From NCBI GenBank assembly GCA_902778165.1, contig CACYWQ010000001.1, positions 186,001 to 250,000 on the forward strand: DNA of 64,000 bases, read 5' to 3'. This stretch comes from an uncultured Lachnospiraceae bacterium (lineage in GTDB: Bacteria > Bacillota > Clostridia > Lachnospirales > Lachnospiraceae). Numbering within the stretch: position 1 is the first letter of the stretch; each line of letters begins with the position of its first letter. This document shows positions 1-8,371 of the stretch, in pieces. The position numbers and the translations under genes were made by a program. The notes under the pieces are model-generated. The model saw nothing but the letters and a program-made list of their open reading frames with translations, was not told where the DNA came from and did no database searches.

Positions 1-2
1 GT

Positions 3-344
3 AGTTACCAGGCGTGGATGGAATACGATGATCCGACGGGGCTGACGATGCTATATCCCCATGAGGATGCATCCCCTTGGTATAAGACGCTTTATAACAG
101 GAATGAATTCAGAGAAGAAGTAATATCTCGGTACAGAGATAAGAAAGCTGAAATTGCGGATATTCTATACGGCAAGAGAGAAGAAGAATTAAGAGAGTAT
201 CTTAAGGATGCATATAAGCTTGAATATTTAAGATGGCAGGATATGTATGATGCAAGAGGCTCATATCCGGGAAGTGATGAGGCCTATGACCTGCTTACGG
301 GATTTGCAAGAAAGAGGATAGAATTCTTAGATTCGGTGTGGTAA
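3..344 (+). CDS. CotH kinase-family protein, 3' end only (partial)
   Basis: The reading frame is open from the window edge (codons from base 3), so the methionine at base 18 is not the start. Only the last 114 residues are seen. The visible part has a Trp-Tyr aromatic pair before Leu-x-Asn, then Phe-Arg-Glu and an Arg-Tyr-Arg helix, followed by a charged helical region. This is the usual C-terminal pattern of CotH-type protein kinase-like proteins. CotH proteins are atypical kinases first known from spore coats, and in Clostridia they are often encoded beside VTC and DUF4956 genes, exactly as here. The next gene starts 6 bases after the stop, so the three are probably one operon. Identification rests on this short tail plus the neighbours. 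Confidence 0.6.
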   Translation, partial: SYQAWMEYDDPTGLTMLYPHEDASPWYKTLYNRNEFREEVISRYRDKKAEIADILYGKREEELREYLKDAYKLEYLRWQDMYDARGSYPGSDEAYDLLTGFARKRIEFLDSVW

Positions 345-350
345 TGATAT

Positions 351-1052
351 ATGGAATACAGAGTAGAAGATAAATACATCATTACCGAAGATAAAGCGGC
401 ATATATAGAGGCGATGCTTAAGGAAGTGTGTGAACCGGATGCACACGGTGTTGGCGGAAGATATAATATCAGGAGCGTGTACTTCGATGATATGTATGAT
501 ACCTGCTTAAGGGAGAATGAGGCAGGTACGGATAACAGGGAGAAGTACAGGATAAGATCCTATGATATAAATGCCAGCGTAATTCATTTAGAACTTAAGA
601 GTAAGCTAAGGGGTTATACACATAAGGATTCGATTGAATTATCTAAGAAGGAAGCAATAAGCCTGCTTAATCGGAATGACAGACTGTGGTCTGACATGGA
701 AGCAGATTCACTTGGTGTTAACAGGGATACATATCTTATTAAGAAGCTGTGTGCTAAAATGCAGTATCTGCGTATGCAGCCGGTAGTCTTGATAGAATAT
801 GAGCGCACGGCCTACACTTATAGGGTTGGTAATGTAAGAATAACATTTGACAGGAATATCGGAGTATCCCGGGATTATATGGAATTATGGGATAATACTC
901 CTTATATGATGCCTGTGATGCCAAGGGGACAATTAATCCTTGAAATTAAGTATGATGAATTGCTGCCTGATTATATCAGGCAGATAGTGGATATAGGAAG
1001 CCTTAATAAGACTGCTTATTCCAAATACTATTACGGGAGAATTAGCATATGA
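351..1052 (+). CDS. VTC-domain polyphosphate polymerase-like protein
   Basis: This 233-residue protein has the VTC domain over its whole length. An N-terminal Arg-x-Glu-x-Lys-Tyr opens the tunnel fold, a Ser-Val-Tyr-Phe-Asp-Asp strand follows, then Lys-Tyr-Arg-Ile-Arg, Leu-Glu-Leu-Lys-Ser-Lys, and a C-terminal Leu-Glu-Ile-Lys-Tyr. These basic residues line the phosphate tunnel in yeast Vtc4, which makes polyphosphate from ATP. Bacterial short forms next to CotH and DUF4956 genes are common, but their product is not proved. There is no membrane segment, so the protein is probably cytoplasmic and may act with the DUF4956 membrane protein. Its stop overlaps the next start by four bases (ATGA), which suggests translational coupling. 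The family is clear; the exact reaction is inferred. Confidence 0.85.
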   Translation: MEYRVEDKYIITEDKAAYIEAMLKEVCEPDAHGVGGRYNIRSVYFDDMYDTCLRENEAGTDNREKYRIRSYDINASVIHLELKSKLRGYTHKDSIELSKKEAISLLNRNDRLWSDMEADSLGVNRDTYLIKKLCAKMQYLRMQPVVLIEYERTAYTYRVGNVRITFDRNIGVSRDYMELWDNTPYMMPVMPRGQLILEIKYDELLPDYIRQIVDIGSLNKTAYSKYYYGRISI

Positions 1053-1723
1053 GTTTTAAAGATGCAATAAGAAGATCGGTGCTTGAAGGATTTGCCAATG
1101 CCGATATGCCTACCAGTCAGATTCTTACAATCCTTGCAATTACATTTGCCATAGGATTGTATATATACTTCATATACAGACTGGTTAATAAAAGTTCATT
1201 ATATGATAAGAGTTTTCATATCGCCATGGCTGTAATATCCGTAGTTACCGCAGGAATAATCATCGCTATGCAGAGTAGTATAGTCATATCCCTTGGTATG
1301 GTCGGCGCGTTATCTATCGTAAGATTCAGAACAGCTGTTAAAGATGCAATGGATCTGCTGTTCTTATTCTGGAGTATAGGAGAAGGAATCATTTGCGGCG
1401 CGGGATTGTTTGAGATAGCGGTCATTGTGGCTCTTATGGTTACTGTAGGGATATTTATACTTGAGTACATACCCGTAAGGAAGAAGCCTTATCTGCTTAT
1501 TCTTAACGGAGAGAGTGATGATTATGAGTCTGAGTTAACCGAGTGCCTTAATAAGTACGGTAGAGACATTAAGGTTAAGTCAAGGAACCTTAAGAATAGC
1601 GGTCTTGACATAATATGCGAGATAAGGACGGATAAAGAGACTGAGTTAATGGCGGCTCTTAAGAATATATCCGGTATTAAGAATATTTCTTTATTGACTC
1701 ATGAAGGAGAAGTCAGATTCTGA
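1049..1723 (+). CDS. DUF4956 domain membrane protein
   Basis: This 224-residue protein has four predicted membrane helices in its first 145 residues and a soluble C-terminal domain of about 75 residues. The region around residues 75-105, Gly-Met-Val-Gly-Ala-Leu-Ser-Ile-Val-Arg-Phe-Arg-Thr followed by an Asp-rich turn and Phe-Trp-Ser-Ile-Gly, is the hallmark of DUF4956. The C-terminal part looks like a small alpha/beta (ferredoxin- or ACT-like) regulatory domain. The family is repeatedly found with VTC-domain and CotH genes, so a role in polyphosphate movement or sensing is plausible but unproven. It overlaps the VTC gene by 4 bases and shares one base with the next start. Confidence 0.85.
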   Translation: MSFKDAIRRSVLEGFANADMPTSQILTILAITFAIGLYIYFIYRLVNKSSLYDKSFHIAMAVISVVTAGIIIAMQSSIVISLGMVGALSIVRFRTAVKDAMDLLFLFWSIGEGIICGAGLFEIAVIVALMVTVGIFILEYIPVRKKPYLLILNGESDDYESELTECLNKYGRDIKVKSRNLKNSGLDIICEIRTDKETELMAALKNISGIKNISLLTHEGEVRF

Positions 1724-2676
1724 TGACTGATAATAACAGAGCGGATTATCACGGGGATGATTATGCTCTTTCCATGAATAATTCCATCCGAATGATGCAG
1801 TTGATTGAGGCGGGAAGACTTGACAGTATCAGCATTCTGCCTAATATGTCATCATATGATAAGTGTATGGACTATCTTAAGCAGAGATGGGATTCCTTGA
1901 TGGATAAGCCACTTATTTCAGTTCATCTTAATATTATAGACGGCTATTCTTTAGCAGGAATCACGAATCCTATGTTTACACATAGAGCTTCGTGTGATGG
2001 AACTTATGAATACATATTTAATACTTCGTGGGTCAAATTACTGTTGTGTTCGTATATACCGTTTGTGAGAGCAAGAATACGGGCAGAATTAAAGAAAGAA
2101 TTTGTTCTGCAAATCGGAAGAGTTTATAACGACTTACCTAAGGGAATCAATTCAGATTCCGAAGATAATACCGGATTAAGATTAGACAGTCATCTTCATA
2201 CACATATGATCCCGGTAGTATTCGATGCGATGATGGATGCTGTTGGTGAACTTAACCTGGCGGATAAACTAAGTTACGTGCGCGTTTCAAGGGAACCTAT
2301 AGGACCGTTTAAGAAGATTAAAGGGACTTATCCCAAGGCTAACCTTATTAAGAATCTGTTACTTAATATGTTGTCTGCAAGGGCTGAGAGAATACTAGAT
2401 AAGGCAAGCATCTCACATGGTCTGCTCTGGGGACTTATAATGAGTGGACGTATGGATAAGGACAGAATGGAGTTGCTCCTTCCTGATATGATGAAGTATT
2501 CAATCGGTAAGGATAAGATTCTTGAGATTCTGTGTCATCCGGGTATAGTTTTAGCTAATGAACAATTCGAAGAAATCGGGCCGGATGATAAAGAGGCGGT
2601 GTACTCACCGAATAGAGATATAGAGTATGATGCGGCTATGAACCTTAACAGAGATATTGCATCACATTATTTTTGA
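1723..2676 (+). CDS. YdjC/ChbG/HpnK-like carbohydrate deacetylase
   Basis: The 317-residue protein begins with a variant of the YdjC motif: Gly-Asp-Asp-Tyr-Ala-Leu-Ser, then a Gly-Arg-Leu-Asp-Ser segment leading to Ser-Ile-Leu-Pro-Asn. The metal-binding histidines are likely His65 in Ser-Val-His-Leu-Asn and the His-Leu-His-Thr-His-Met-Ile-Pro run near residue 155. Family members remove N-acetyl groups from sugars such as chitobiose phosphate or act on glycolipids. The middle (residues 80-150) is longer than in ChbG, so the substrate may differ. Here it closes the CotH/VTC/DUF4956 operon and overlaps the convergent glycosyltransferase by 10 bases. A GGAG ribosome site lies about 11 bases before the ATG. 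Confidence 0.72.
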   Translation: MTDNNRADYHGDDYALSMNNSIRMMQLIEAGRLDSISILPNMSSYDKCMDYLKQRWDSLMDKPLISVHLNIIDGYSLAGITNPMFTHRASCDGTYEYIFNTSWVKLLLCSYIPFVRARIRAELKKEFVLQIGRVYNDLPKGINSDSEDNTGLRLDSHLHTHMIPVVFDAMMDAVGELNLADKLSYVRVSREPIGPFKKIKGTYPKANLIKNLLLNMLSARAERILDKASISHGLLWGLIMSGRMDKDRMELLLPDMMKYSIGKDKILEILCHPGIVLANEQFEEIGPDDKEAVYSPNRDIEYDAAMNLNRDIASHYF

Positions 2677-3593
2677 TTTTCAACGATGTAGCGAGGTCGG
2701 TTCTTAATCTCGTTATACATACGTGCTATATATACGGCTATTATACCAAGACTTAGCATTATGGCTCCGGTTGCAAGTGTGATAAGAATTACCAGTGACG
2801 GATAACCTTCCATTGCAATGCCTTTAACATAAGTTATTACGGCATCAATACCGAGTCCCAGTCCGATTAACATTATTACAGCGCCGATTAATCCGATTAA
2901 ATACAGTGGTGAATATGTAAATGATGTAATGTTCATAAGAGCGTATTTAAATAGAGATGCTCCTGACCACTTACTCTTACCGGCTATTCTGTCACCAACC
3001 TCATATTCAACTGAGGTTGATTTATATCCAACCCAATAACTTAGGGCTCTGAAGAAAGTCGTTCTCTCTGAAAGTGAATTGAGAGTATCGACCACTTTAC
3101 GATCCATCAACTTATAATCAGAAGATCCGCTCATATCAAAGCCGATCATACCGCTCATTATCTTATAGAATAATTCTGCCATAAACCCGTGGGAATGAGA
3201 TTCCTTACCGCGGTAGGATTTGATACCTTCAACTATCTCATAACCTTCCTGCCACTTGGATAACATCTGTAGGATAGCTATCGGGGGATGTTGTAAATCG
3301 GCATCCATCACAATAACGGCATCTCCGGTTGCCTGCTTAAGCCCGCAGAATATTGCCGCTTCCTTACCGAAATTTCTTGAAAATGATGTGTATCTGACGC
3401 AGTCATCGGACTCACTTAATGACAGTATATTTTCGTATGTATTGTCGGATGAACCGTCGTCAATAAAGATAATCTCTGAAGAGAAATTATTTTTAATCTC
3501 AGATTCATTCCACAACGATGTTATGGCTTTATGAAATTCCTTGATGGTTGCTTCCTCGTTATAGCAGGGAACAACAATAGACACCTTTTTCAT
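2667..3593 (-). CDS. GtrB/DPM1-type family 2 glycosyltransferase
   Basis: This 308-residue GT2 enzyme opens with Val-Pro-Cys-Tyr-Asn-Glu-Glu, has the nucleotide-binding Asp-Asp-Gly-Ser-Ser-Asp-Asn near residue 50 and the catalytic Asp-Ala-Asp-Leu-Gln-His-Pro motif near residue 100. It ends with two membrane helices (about 230-255 and 265-290). That layout is typical of GtrB/ArnC-like enzymes, which load a sugar onto polyprenyl phosphate for later flipping by GtrA and transfer by a GT-C enzyme. A GtrA gene lies at 18162 and GT-C-like proteins are abundant downstream. There is no Shine-Dalgarno sequence before the ATG, and a promoter-like pair lies almost against it, so the message may be leaderless. 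Confidence 0.85.
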   Translation of the reverse strand: MKKVSIVVPCYNEEATIKEFHKAITSLWNESEIKNNFSSEIIFIDDGSSDNTYENILSLSESDDCVRYTSFSRNFGKEAAIFCGLKQATGDAVIVMDADLQHPPIAILQMLSKWQEGYEIVEGIKSYRGKESHSHGFMAELFYKIMSGMIGFDMSGSSDYKLMDRKVVDTLNSLSERTTFFRALSYWVGYKSTSVEYEVGDRIAGKSKWSGASLFKYALMNITSFTYSPLYLIGLIGAVIMLIGLGLGIDAVITYVKGIAMEGYPSLVILITLATGAIMLSLGIIAVYIARMYNEIKNRPRYIVENQK

Positions 3594-3600
3594 AAGTCAT

Positions 3601-3629
3601 ATGATACCACAATACAATAACAATTTCAC
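3601..3629 (-). promoter_or_regulatory. Putative promoter of the GtrB-like gene
   Basis: On the minus strand GTGAAA (3629-3624, 4 of 6 to TTGACA) and TATCAT (3606-3601, 5 of 6) are separated by 17 bases. Transcription would start close to 3594, directly at the start codon at 3593. It overlaps the divergent promoter at 3617-3646. Confidence 0.4.
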
Positions 3630-3646
3630 GGGGAGTGTGATATAAT
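3617..3646 (+). promoter_or_regulatory. Putative promoter of the pseudaminic acid operon
   Basis: A perfect TATAAT at 3641-3646 is preceded by an extended -10 TG at 3638-3639. A weaker ATAACA at 3617-3622 (4 of 6 to TTGACA) sits 18 bases upstream. It lies about 28 bases before the pseC start and shares its -35 side with the divergent glycosyltransferase promoter. Confidence 0.6.
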
Positions 3647-3679
3647 TACAATAATTATGTGTAGAGGTTAGATGTGCTT

Positions 3680-4873
3680 ATGAATACACCTGCAATAGAG
3701 GGCGGTAAGCCCATAAGAGAGAGCAAATTATATTACGGACATCAGTATCTTGATGAGGCTGATTATAAGGCGGTAGAGGATGTACTTAAGTCTGATTATC
3801 TTACCTGTGGACCCAAGATAGAAGAGCTGGAACAGAAATTATGTAAACTTACAGGAGCTAAGCACGCCGTTGTATGCAGTAACGGTACGGCGGCGCTTCA
3901 TATTGCCGCAATGGCAGCAGGCTTAGGAGAAGGAGATGAACTTATCACAACTCCTATAACATTTGCCGCAAGCGCCAACTGTGCTCTGTATGTGGGAGCA
4001 AGGCCTGTATTTGCTGATATCAATCCCGAGACTTACAATATCGATCCGACTTCGATTAAGGCCCATATTACGGATAAGACTAAGGCAATTGTAGCTGTTG
4101 ATTATACGGGACAGGCATGTGAGTGGGATGAGATTCTTGCCATTGCCAAAGAAAACGGGCTTGTAACGATAGAAGATGCGGCTCACTCAATAGGTACAAT
4201 ATATGACGGAAGACCTGTCGGAACCATAGCCGATATGACGACATTCTCCTTCCATCCGGTTAAGACTGTAACAGGCGGCGAAGGCGGAGCCGTACTTACA
4301 GACAGTGATGAGTATTATAAGAAACTGTTATTATACAGATCTCACGGAATCACAAGAGATGCATCTTTAATGGAGCATGAATCTGACGGTCCGTGGTATT
4401 ACGAGCAGGTAGATTTGGGATATAACTATCGTATGACGGATATACAGGCAGGACTTCTCATCAGCCAGCTTGATAAGCTTGATATGTTTAAGCAGAGACG
4501 TCAGAAGCTTGTGGCAAGATATGATGAAGCTTTTAAAGATATCGACGGAGTTATCGTACAGAAGGATATAGACAAATCAGATACGTGCAGACACCTATAC
4601 ATACTTAGACTTGATACGGATAAGCTTAAGGTAGACAGGAAGCAATTCTTTGAAGCTATGGGTGCGGAAGGTATATGCTGTAATGTTCACTATATCCCGG
4701 TATACTATTTCCCTCATTATAAGAGACTCGGATATAAGAAGGGCTTATGCCCTAATGCGGAAGCACTTTATGAACAGATGATGTCACTTCCTCTTTACTA
4801 TGCATTAAGCGATGAGGAACAGGATGATGTCATAGCTGCGGTCAAGAAACTGACGGAGTATTATCACATTTAG
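3680..4873 (+). CDS. pseC: PseC-type UDP-4-keto-sugar aminotransferase
   Basis: This DegT/DnrJ/EryC1 aminotransferase would convert UDP-2-acetamido-4-keto-2,6-dideoxy-L-arabino-hexose to the 4-amino sugar, step two of CMP-pseudaminic acid synthesis. Visible landmarks are Tyr-Gly-His-Gln-Tyr-Leu near the N-terminus, Gly-Pro-x-Ile-Glu-x-Leu-Glu, Asn-Gly-Thr-Ala-Ala-Leu-His for phosphate binding, Glu-Asp-Ala-Ala-His-Ser, and the PLP lysine (Lys195) in Phe-His-Pro-Val-Lys-Thr-Val-Thr-Gly-Gly-Glu-Gly-Gly. The length of 397 residues is normal. An in-frame GTG at 3674 lies 6 bases earlier. I prefer the ATG at 3680, behind an AGAGG ribosome site, but either is possible. It heads an operon that also holds pseI and pseG. 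No pseB is present here. Confidence 0.88.
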   Translation: MNTPAIEGGKPIRESKLYYGHQYLDEADYKAVEDVLKSDYLTCGPKIEELEQKLCKLTGAKHAVVCSNGTAALHIAAMAAGLGEGDELITTPITFAASANCALYVGARPVFADINPETYNIDPTSIKAHITDKTKAIVAVDYTGQACEWDEILAIAKENGLVTIEDAAHSIGTIYDGRPVGTIADMTTFSFHPVKTVTGGEGGAVLTDSDEYYKKLLLYRSHGITRDASLMEHESDGPWYYEQVDLGYNYRMTDIQAGLLISQLDKLDMFKQRRQKLVARYDEAFKDIDGVIVQKDIDKSDTCRHLYILRLDTDKLKVDRKQFFEAMGAEGICCNVHYIPVYYFPHYKRLGYKKGLCPNAEALYEQMMSLPLYYALSDEEQDDVIAAVKKLTEYYHI

Positions 4874-4874
4874 A

Positions 4875-5741
4875 ATGGACAAGACAGAATACATAGAGCA
4901 ATTTATAACTGCATGTAAGGAACTTGGAGTTAATAAAGGAGATATCCTGTATATTTCCTCAGATGTAACCGGATTGACTTTGGATGCATGTAGAAAATGC
5001 AGAATCAAAGGCAAGGCAGAGATAAATTCATTTTACGGCGCTCTGATCGATGCACTTCAGAGCTTTACAGGAGAAGAGGGAACTCTTCTTTTTCCGGTTT
5101 TCACATGGGACTTTTGCAGAGGCAAAGACTATGATGTGAAGACAACTCAAGGTGAAGTCGGAGCACTTGGCAACTGGGTTCTTAATAACAGGTCTGATTT
5201 TGTAAGAACAGAACATCCGCTATATTCTTTTATGGTATGGGGCAAGGATGCGGACATGCTTGCAGCTATGCATAACAGAAGTGCATGGGGCAGCGATTCT
5301 CCGTTTGCTTATATGTATGAAAATAAGGCCAAGAGTCTCTTGATAGACACGCCGCTTGAGGATTGTTTTACCTTTGCACACTTTGTAGAGGAGAACATTG
5401 GTGTTCCTTTCAGATACTATAAGGATTTTCACGGAAGATATACGGATAAGGACGGCATAACATCAGACCGTACATATACCATGTATGTGAGGGATCTTGA
5501 TATCGATTCATCGCAGGTTACTCCTGATGACTGCCTTATCGATGCGGGAGTTTCACAAAGAAAAGAGATAAACGGAATATCTCTTGAAGTAGTTGACCTT
5601 GCAGCATCTTATCCGTTCATAGAAGAGAACTACAGGAAGAACAATTTCGATCAGTGGTATGATTTTAAAGGTTATGTTGTAGATTGGAAAGCAGGACAGA
5701 CCCATCCTAACGAGACAACGATGATCGTTCCGGGAAGATAA
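4875..5741 (+). CDS. AAC(3)-family N-acyltransferase
   Basis: This 288-residue protein has the fold signature of aminoglycoside 3-N-acetyltransferases: Gly-Asp-Ile-Leu-Tyr-Ile-Ser-Ser near residue 21, Gly-Thr-Leu-Leu-Phe-Pro-Val-Phe-Thr-Trp near residue 70, Arg-Thr-Glu-His-Pro-Leu-Tyr-Ser near residue 113, Gly-Ser-Asp-Ser-Pro-Phe near residue 138, and Thr-Phe-Ala-His-Phe-Val-Glu. The catalytic His of the family is in the Glu-His-Pro or Ala-His-Phe motif. Within sugar operons such enzymes usually acylate amino sugars rather than drugs. It starts one base after pseC, so the likely substrate is the 4-amino group made by PseC, replacing a GNAT-type PseH. The donor could be acetyl-CoA or an acyl group from the carrier protein at 8372; the sequence does not decide. 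Confidence 0.8.
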   Translation: MDKTEYIEQFITACKELGVNKGDILYISSDVTGLTLDACRKCRIKGKAEINSFYGALIDALQSFTGEEGTLLFPVFTWDFCRGKDYDVKTTQGEVGALGNWVLNNRSDFVRTEHPLYSFMVWGKDADMLAAMHNRSAWGSDSPFAYMYENKAKSLLIDTPLEDCFTFAHFVEENIGVPFRYYKDFHGRYTDKDGITSDRTYTMYVRDLDIDSSQVTPDDCLIDAGVSQRKEINGISLEVVDLAASYPFIEENYRKNNFDQWYDFKGYVVDWKAGQTHPNETTMIVPGR

Positions 5742-5759
5742 TAGGGAATAATTCAGATA

Positions 5760-7022
5760 ATGGCTATATTTATTGATGATAACAGGATAAAGCAACTGGC
5801 GCATGATTATGGTACGCCGTTATATATTTATGATAAAGGAAGAATGCTGGATAATCTTAATGCATTAAAAGATGCGTTATATCCGGGCGCTTCTTTATAT
5901 TATGCAATGAAGGCCAATCCGCTTTTGGGCATATGTGAAGTGTTCAGAGAACAGGGAACAGGAGTCGAAGTGGCATCGGCAGGAGAACTCTGCGTAGCGC
6001 TTAAGGCCGGATTTGATCCGAAGCATATCTTATTTACAAGTCCCGGTAAGACAGAAGATGAGATCCGATATGCAATTAAAAGTGGTATCAAGATTATCAA
6101 TATAGATTCGATAAGAGAGGCATCTATAGTTGATAAGTTGGCTAAGGAGGCGGATTCTGTTGTTGATGTAGCTATAAGGATTAATCCGTCGGCGTGCAGA
6201 TCAAATGCCAAGATTAAGATGACAGGAATCCCGTCGCAGTTCGGTGTGGAAGAAGAAGATTTAAACGAGCAGTTTTTTGAAAGTCTTAGGAGCTTTAATA
6301 GTATCAGTATTAAAGGTATTCAGATATATATGGGCACACAGATGTTAGACCCGGAGGACATAATCTGGAATACGACATATGCGATGGAATTAGGCATCAA
6401 GTTATCCAAGGAGTACGGATTTAAGCTTAAGTATCTTAATTGCGGCGGCGGTTTCGGTGTTAAGTATTTTAAAAACGAGCAACTTATGGATATGCAGACC
6501 CTTAAAGAAGGTATGAAAGAGTTGCACGAACGCATGAAGGATGATCTTGAAGATACCGAAGTGATATTTGAAAGCGGAAGATTCTTAATGGCACCTGCAG
6601 GTGTGATGGTCACAAAAGTGTTGTATCGTAAGGAATCTAAAGGACAGAGATTCCTAATATGTGACGGAGGATCTAACATTCATTCTTCATCGGCTTTTCT
6701 TGGAAGATTTATAAGGAATAATTTCCCTCTCCATGCGATAGAGGAAGATAAGTCAGGTGAAGAGACAGAGACCACAATATGCGGACCTTTATGTACGAGT
6801 CTTGACGTAATAGGACAGAAGGTTTCTTTGGATGATGGTCTTAAAGAAGACGACCTTATTGTTATAGAGCAGTCTGGAGCATATGGTTATACATACAGCC
6901 CAGGGAAGTTTTTAAGTCATGAGACTCCTGTAGAAGTTCTTGCGGATCAGGATGTCAGTCATATCCTAAGGCAAAGAGGCAGTGCGTCGGATTTTCTGAA
7001 CGGGCAGCAGTCTATAAAATGA
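5760..7022 (+). CDS. Group IV PLP decarboxylase (BtrK / DapDC-like)
   Basis: The 420-residue protein has a TIM-barrel start with the PLP lysine Lys51 in Tyr-Ala-Met-Lys-Ala-Asn-Pro. It continues with Gly-Val-Glu-Val-Ala-Ser-Ala-Gly-Glu, a Cys-Gly-Gly-Gly-Phe-Gly phosphate loop near residue 229, Glu-Ser-Gly-Arg-Phe, and the cross-subunit motif Cys345-Thr-Ser-Leu-Asp. Diaminopimelate decarboxylases carry Cys-Glu-Ser-x-Asp at that point; the Thr-Ser-Leu version resembles the group acting on carrier-bound or other amino acids. BtrK of butirosin synthesis, which decarboxylates glutamyl-ACP, is the closest functional model because a ligase and an ACP follow directly. Lysine synthesis is unlikely in this setting. 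The family is certain and the substrate inferred. Confidence 0.8.
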   Translation: MAIFIDDNRIKQLAHDYGTPLYIYDKGRMLDNLNALKDALYPGASLYYAMKANPLLGICEVFREQGTGVEVASAGELCVALKAGFDPKHILFTSPGKTEDEIRYAIKSGIKIINIDSIREASIVDKLAKEADSVVDVAIRINPSACRSNAKIKMTGIPSQFGVEEEDLNEQFFESLRSFNSISIKGIQIYMGTQMLDPEDIIWNTTYAMELGIKLSKEYGFKLKYLNCGGGFGVKYFKNEQLMDMQTLKEGMKELHERMKDDLEDTEVIFESGRFLMAPAGVMVTKVLYRKESKGQRFLICDGGSNIHSSSAFLGRFIRNNFPLHAIEEDKSGEETETTICGPLCTSLDVIGQKVSLDDGLKEDDLIVIEQSGAYGYTYSPGKFLSHETPVEVLADQDVSHILRQRGSASDFLNGQQSIK

Positions 7023-7035
7023 TTTGGAGTATCTG

Positions 7036-8346
7036 ATGGGTTTTAATCTTGTTAAACATATAAGAGAAAAAGATGAATATACGGTCATATGGCTTTTTAA
7101 CATCGGCGTGGAGAAGTTTCTAAACGGAGAAGTATTTACGGTTAAGAATAAGGGCGAAGATGTCATTGTTAACCATATGGAGGAGATGAATCTCCTTATT
7201 GCAAGGCAGGGAGATATACTTATCTTAAGAGATGCGCCGGATTCCGTGTTTTTGGACTCAATTAAAGAGGTAACGGGAGAACTTCCTACGATAGTATGCC
7301 CTTCCATACAGGATGAGGATAAGAGCATATCGGAGATCGTACTTGAAGATAGCGTACTTGTTGAAAAGGTAAGAAAACTTACAGACGGTCGTGACGATGT
7401 GATATTTGTTCCTTACGGAGTATCGTATCTTGAAGAAGAGATAGCGAAGAAATTCGGAGTAGAGCTTTACGGAGCTTCTTCTGACATAGTCAAAGCGGTC
7501 AATAATAAAGTGTTTTCCAGAAGATTTGCTATAGAGCATTCTTTTGTGGTTCCTGAAGGAAAGATCTGCAAGGGAATGGATGAACTTGAATCTACGGCGA
7601 AGGAATTCTTAGATAAGTACGGTAAGATAATAATCAAAGAACCCTGCGGAGCATCCGGTAAAGGATTGTGGGTAGCTGAGACACCGGCCAAGCTTAAATC
7701 GGCTTTACTTATCATCAAGAGATTTTTTAAGGATGATCTTAACGGTGAGTGGCTTGTTGAACAATGGTGTGATAAGCAATGTGATTTAAACTATCAGATA
7801 TGTATAGGAGCAGATGGCAAGGTTAATGTCTTTTCCGTAAAGGAACAGAAGGTGGATGGAACTGTCTATACCGGCTCTGTCATACCGCCGTCCTTTGATG
7901 AGAGTATTACAAATGAATGCATAAGATGCGGTGAGACTATAGGTAAAGATCTTTATAAGTTCGGTTATGTCGGAGTTCTTGGCATTGACGCGATGCTTTT
8001 GTCATCAGATGTGCTTATTCCGATAGTTGAGATAAACGGAAGATTTACTTTATCAACGTACCTTTCTTTTATAAATGAGAGGTTCGGGCTTAAGGATTCT
8101 AAGATCTTTGCATTTTATAAGAGAATGCACTTATCGGAGGGTGATGATTATTCATCTGCCAGAAGCAGACTTATGCAGGAAGATCTTTGGTATAATGGTA
8201 AGACAGACGGAGCATTCATATATACATCCGAGACGATAAGGAATAAAAGAGTCGGTGATACCGGCAGATTGTTTACTATATGTATTGCATCGGATGAAAG
8301 CAACATGATGAATCTGTATAACAGATGCAATGAGGTTATGGCATAA
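7036..8346 (+). CDS. ATP-grasp ligase (BtrJ-like amino acid:ACP ligase candidate)
   Basis: This protein of 436 residues has an N-terminal pre-ATP-grasp domain (about 1-140) and an ATP-grasp fold with Ile-Lys-Glu-Pro-Cys-Gly-Ala-Ser-Gly-Lys-Gly near residue 200. The metal-binding Glu-Ile-Asn-Gly-Arg-Phe near residue 335 is followed by a Ser-Thr-Tyr-Leu loop. Such enzymes form acyl-phosphates and pass the acyl group to an amine or thiol. It lies between the PLP decarboxylase and an ACP gene, the same three activities as BtrK, BtrJ and BtrI, so loading an amino acid on the ACP is the best guess. The start at 7036 is chosen because GGAG lies 6 bases ahead; a TTG at 7024 is in frame but has no ribosome site. 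Confidence 0.78.
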   Translation: MGFNLVKHIREKDEYTVIWLFNIGVEKFLNGEVFTVKNKGEDVIVNHMEEMNLLIARQGDILILRDAPDSVFLDSIKEVTGELPTIVCPSIQDEDKSISEIVLEDSVLVEKVRKLTDGRDDVIFVPYGVSYLEEEIAKKFGVELYGASSDIVKAVNNKVFSRRFAIEHSFVVPEGKICKGMDELESTAKEFLDKYGKIIIKEPCGASGKGLWVAETPAKLKSALLIIKRFFKDDLNGEWLVEQWCDKQCDLNYQICIGADGKVNVFSVKEQKVDGTVYTGSVIPPSFDESITNECIRCGETIGKDLYKFGYVGVLGIDAMLLSSDVLIPIVEINGRFTLSTYLSFINERFGLKDSKIFAFYKRMHLSEGDDYSSARSRLMQEDLWYNGKTDGAFIYTSETIRNKRVGDTGRLFTICIASDESNMMNLYNRCNEVMA

Positions 8347-8371
8347 TTCTGACAGAGAGGAACAGTGCAAG

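Noticed and set aside
3256..3534. Plus-strand reading frame opposite the GtrB-like gene
   Set aside because: It is an antisense shadow of a clear GT2 gene with no ribosome site and no recognisable protein features.
4875..5741. Aminoglycoside resistance gene
   Set aside because: The AAC(3) fold is clear, but the gene is embedded one base after pseC in a sugar operon, so an amino-sugar acyltransferase is far more likely.
5760..7022. Lysine biosynthesis gene lysA
   Set aside because: The cross-subunit motif is Cys-Thr-Ser-Leu-Asp rather than Cys-Glu-Ser-x-Asp, and the neighbours are an ATP-grasp ligase and an ACP, not lysine genes.
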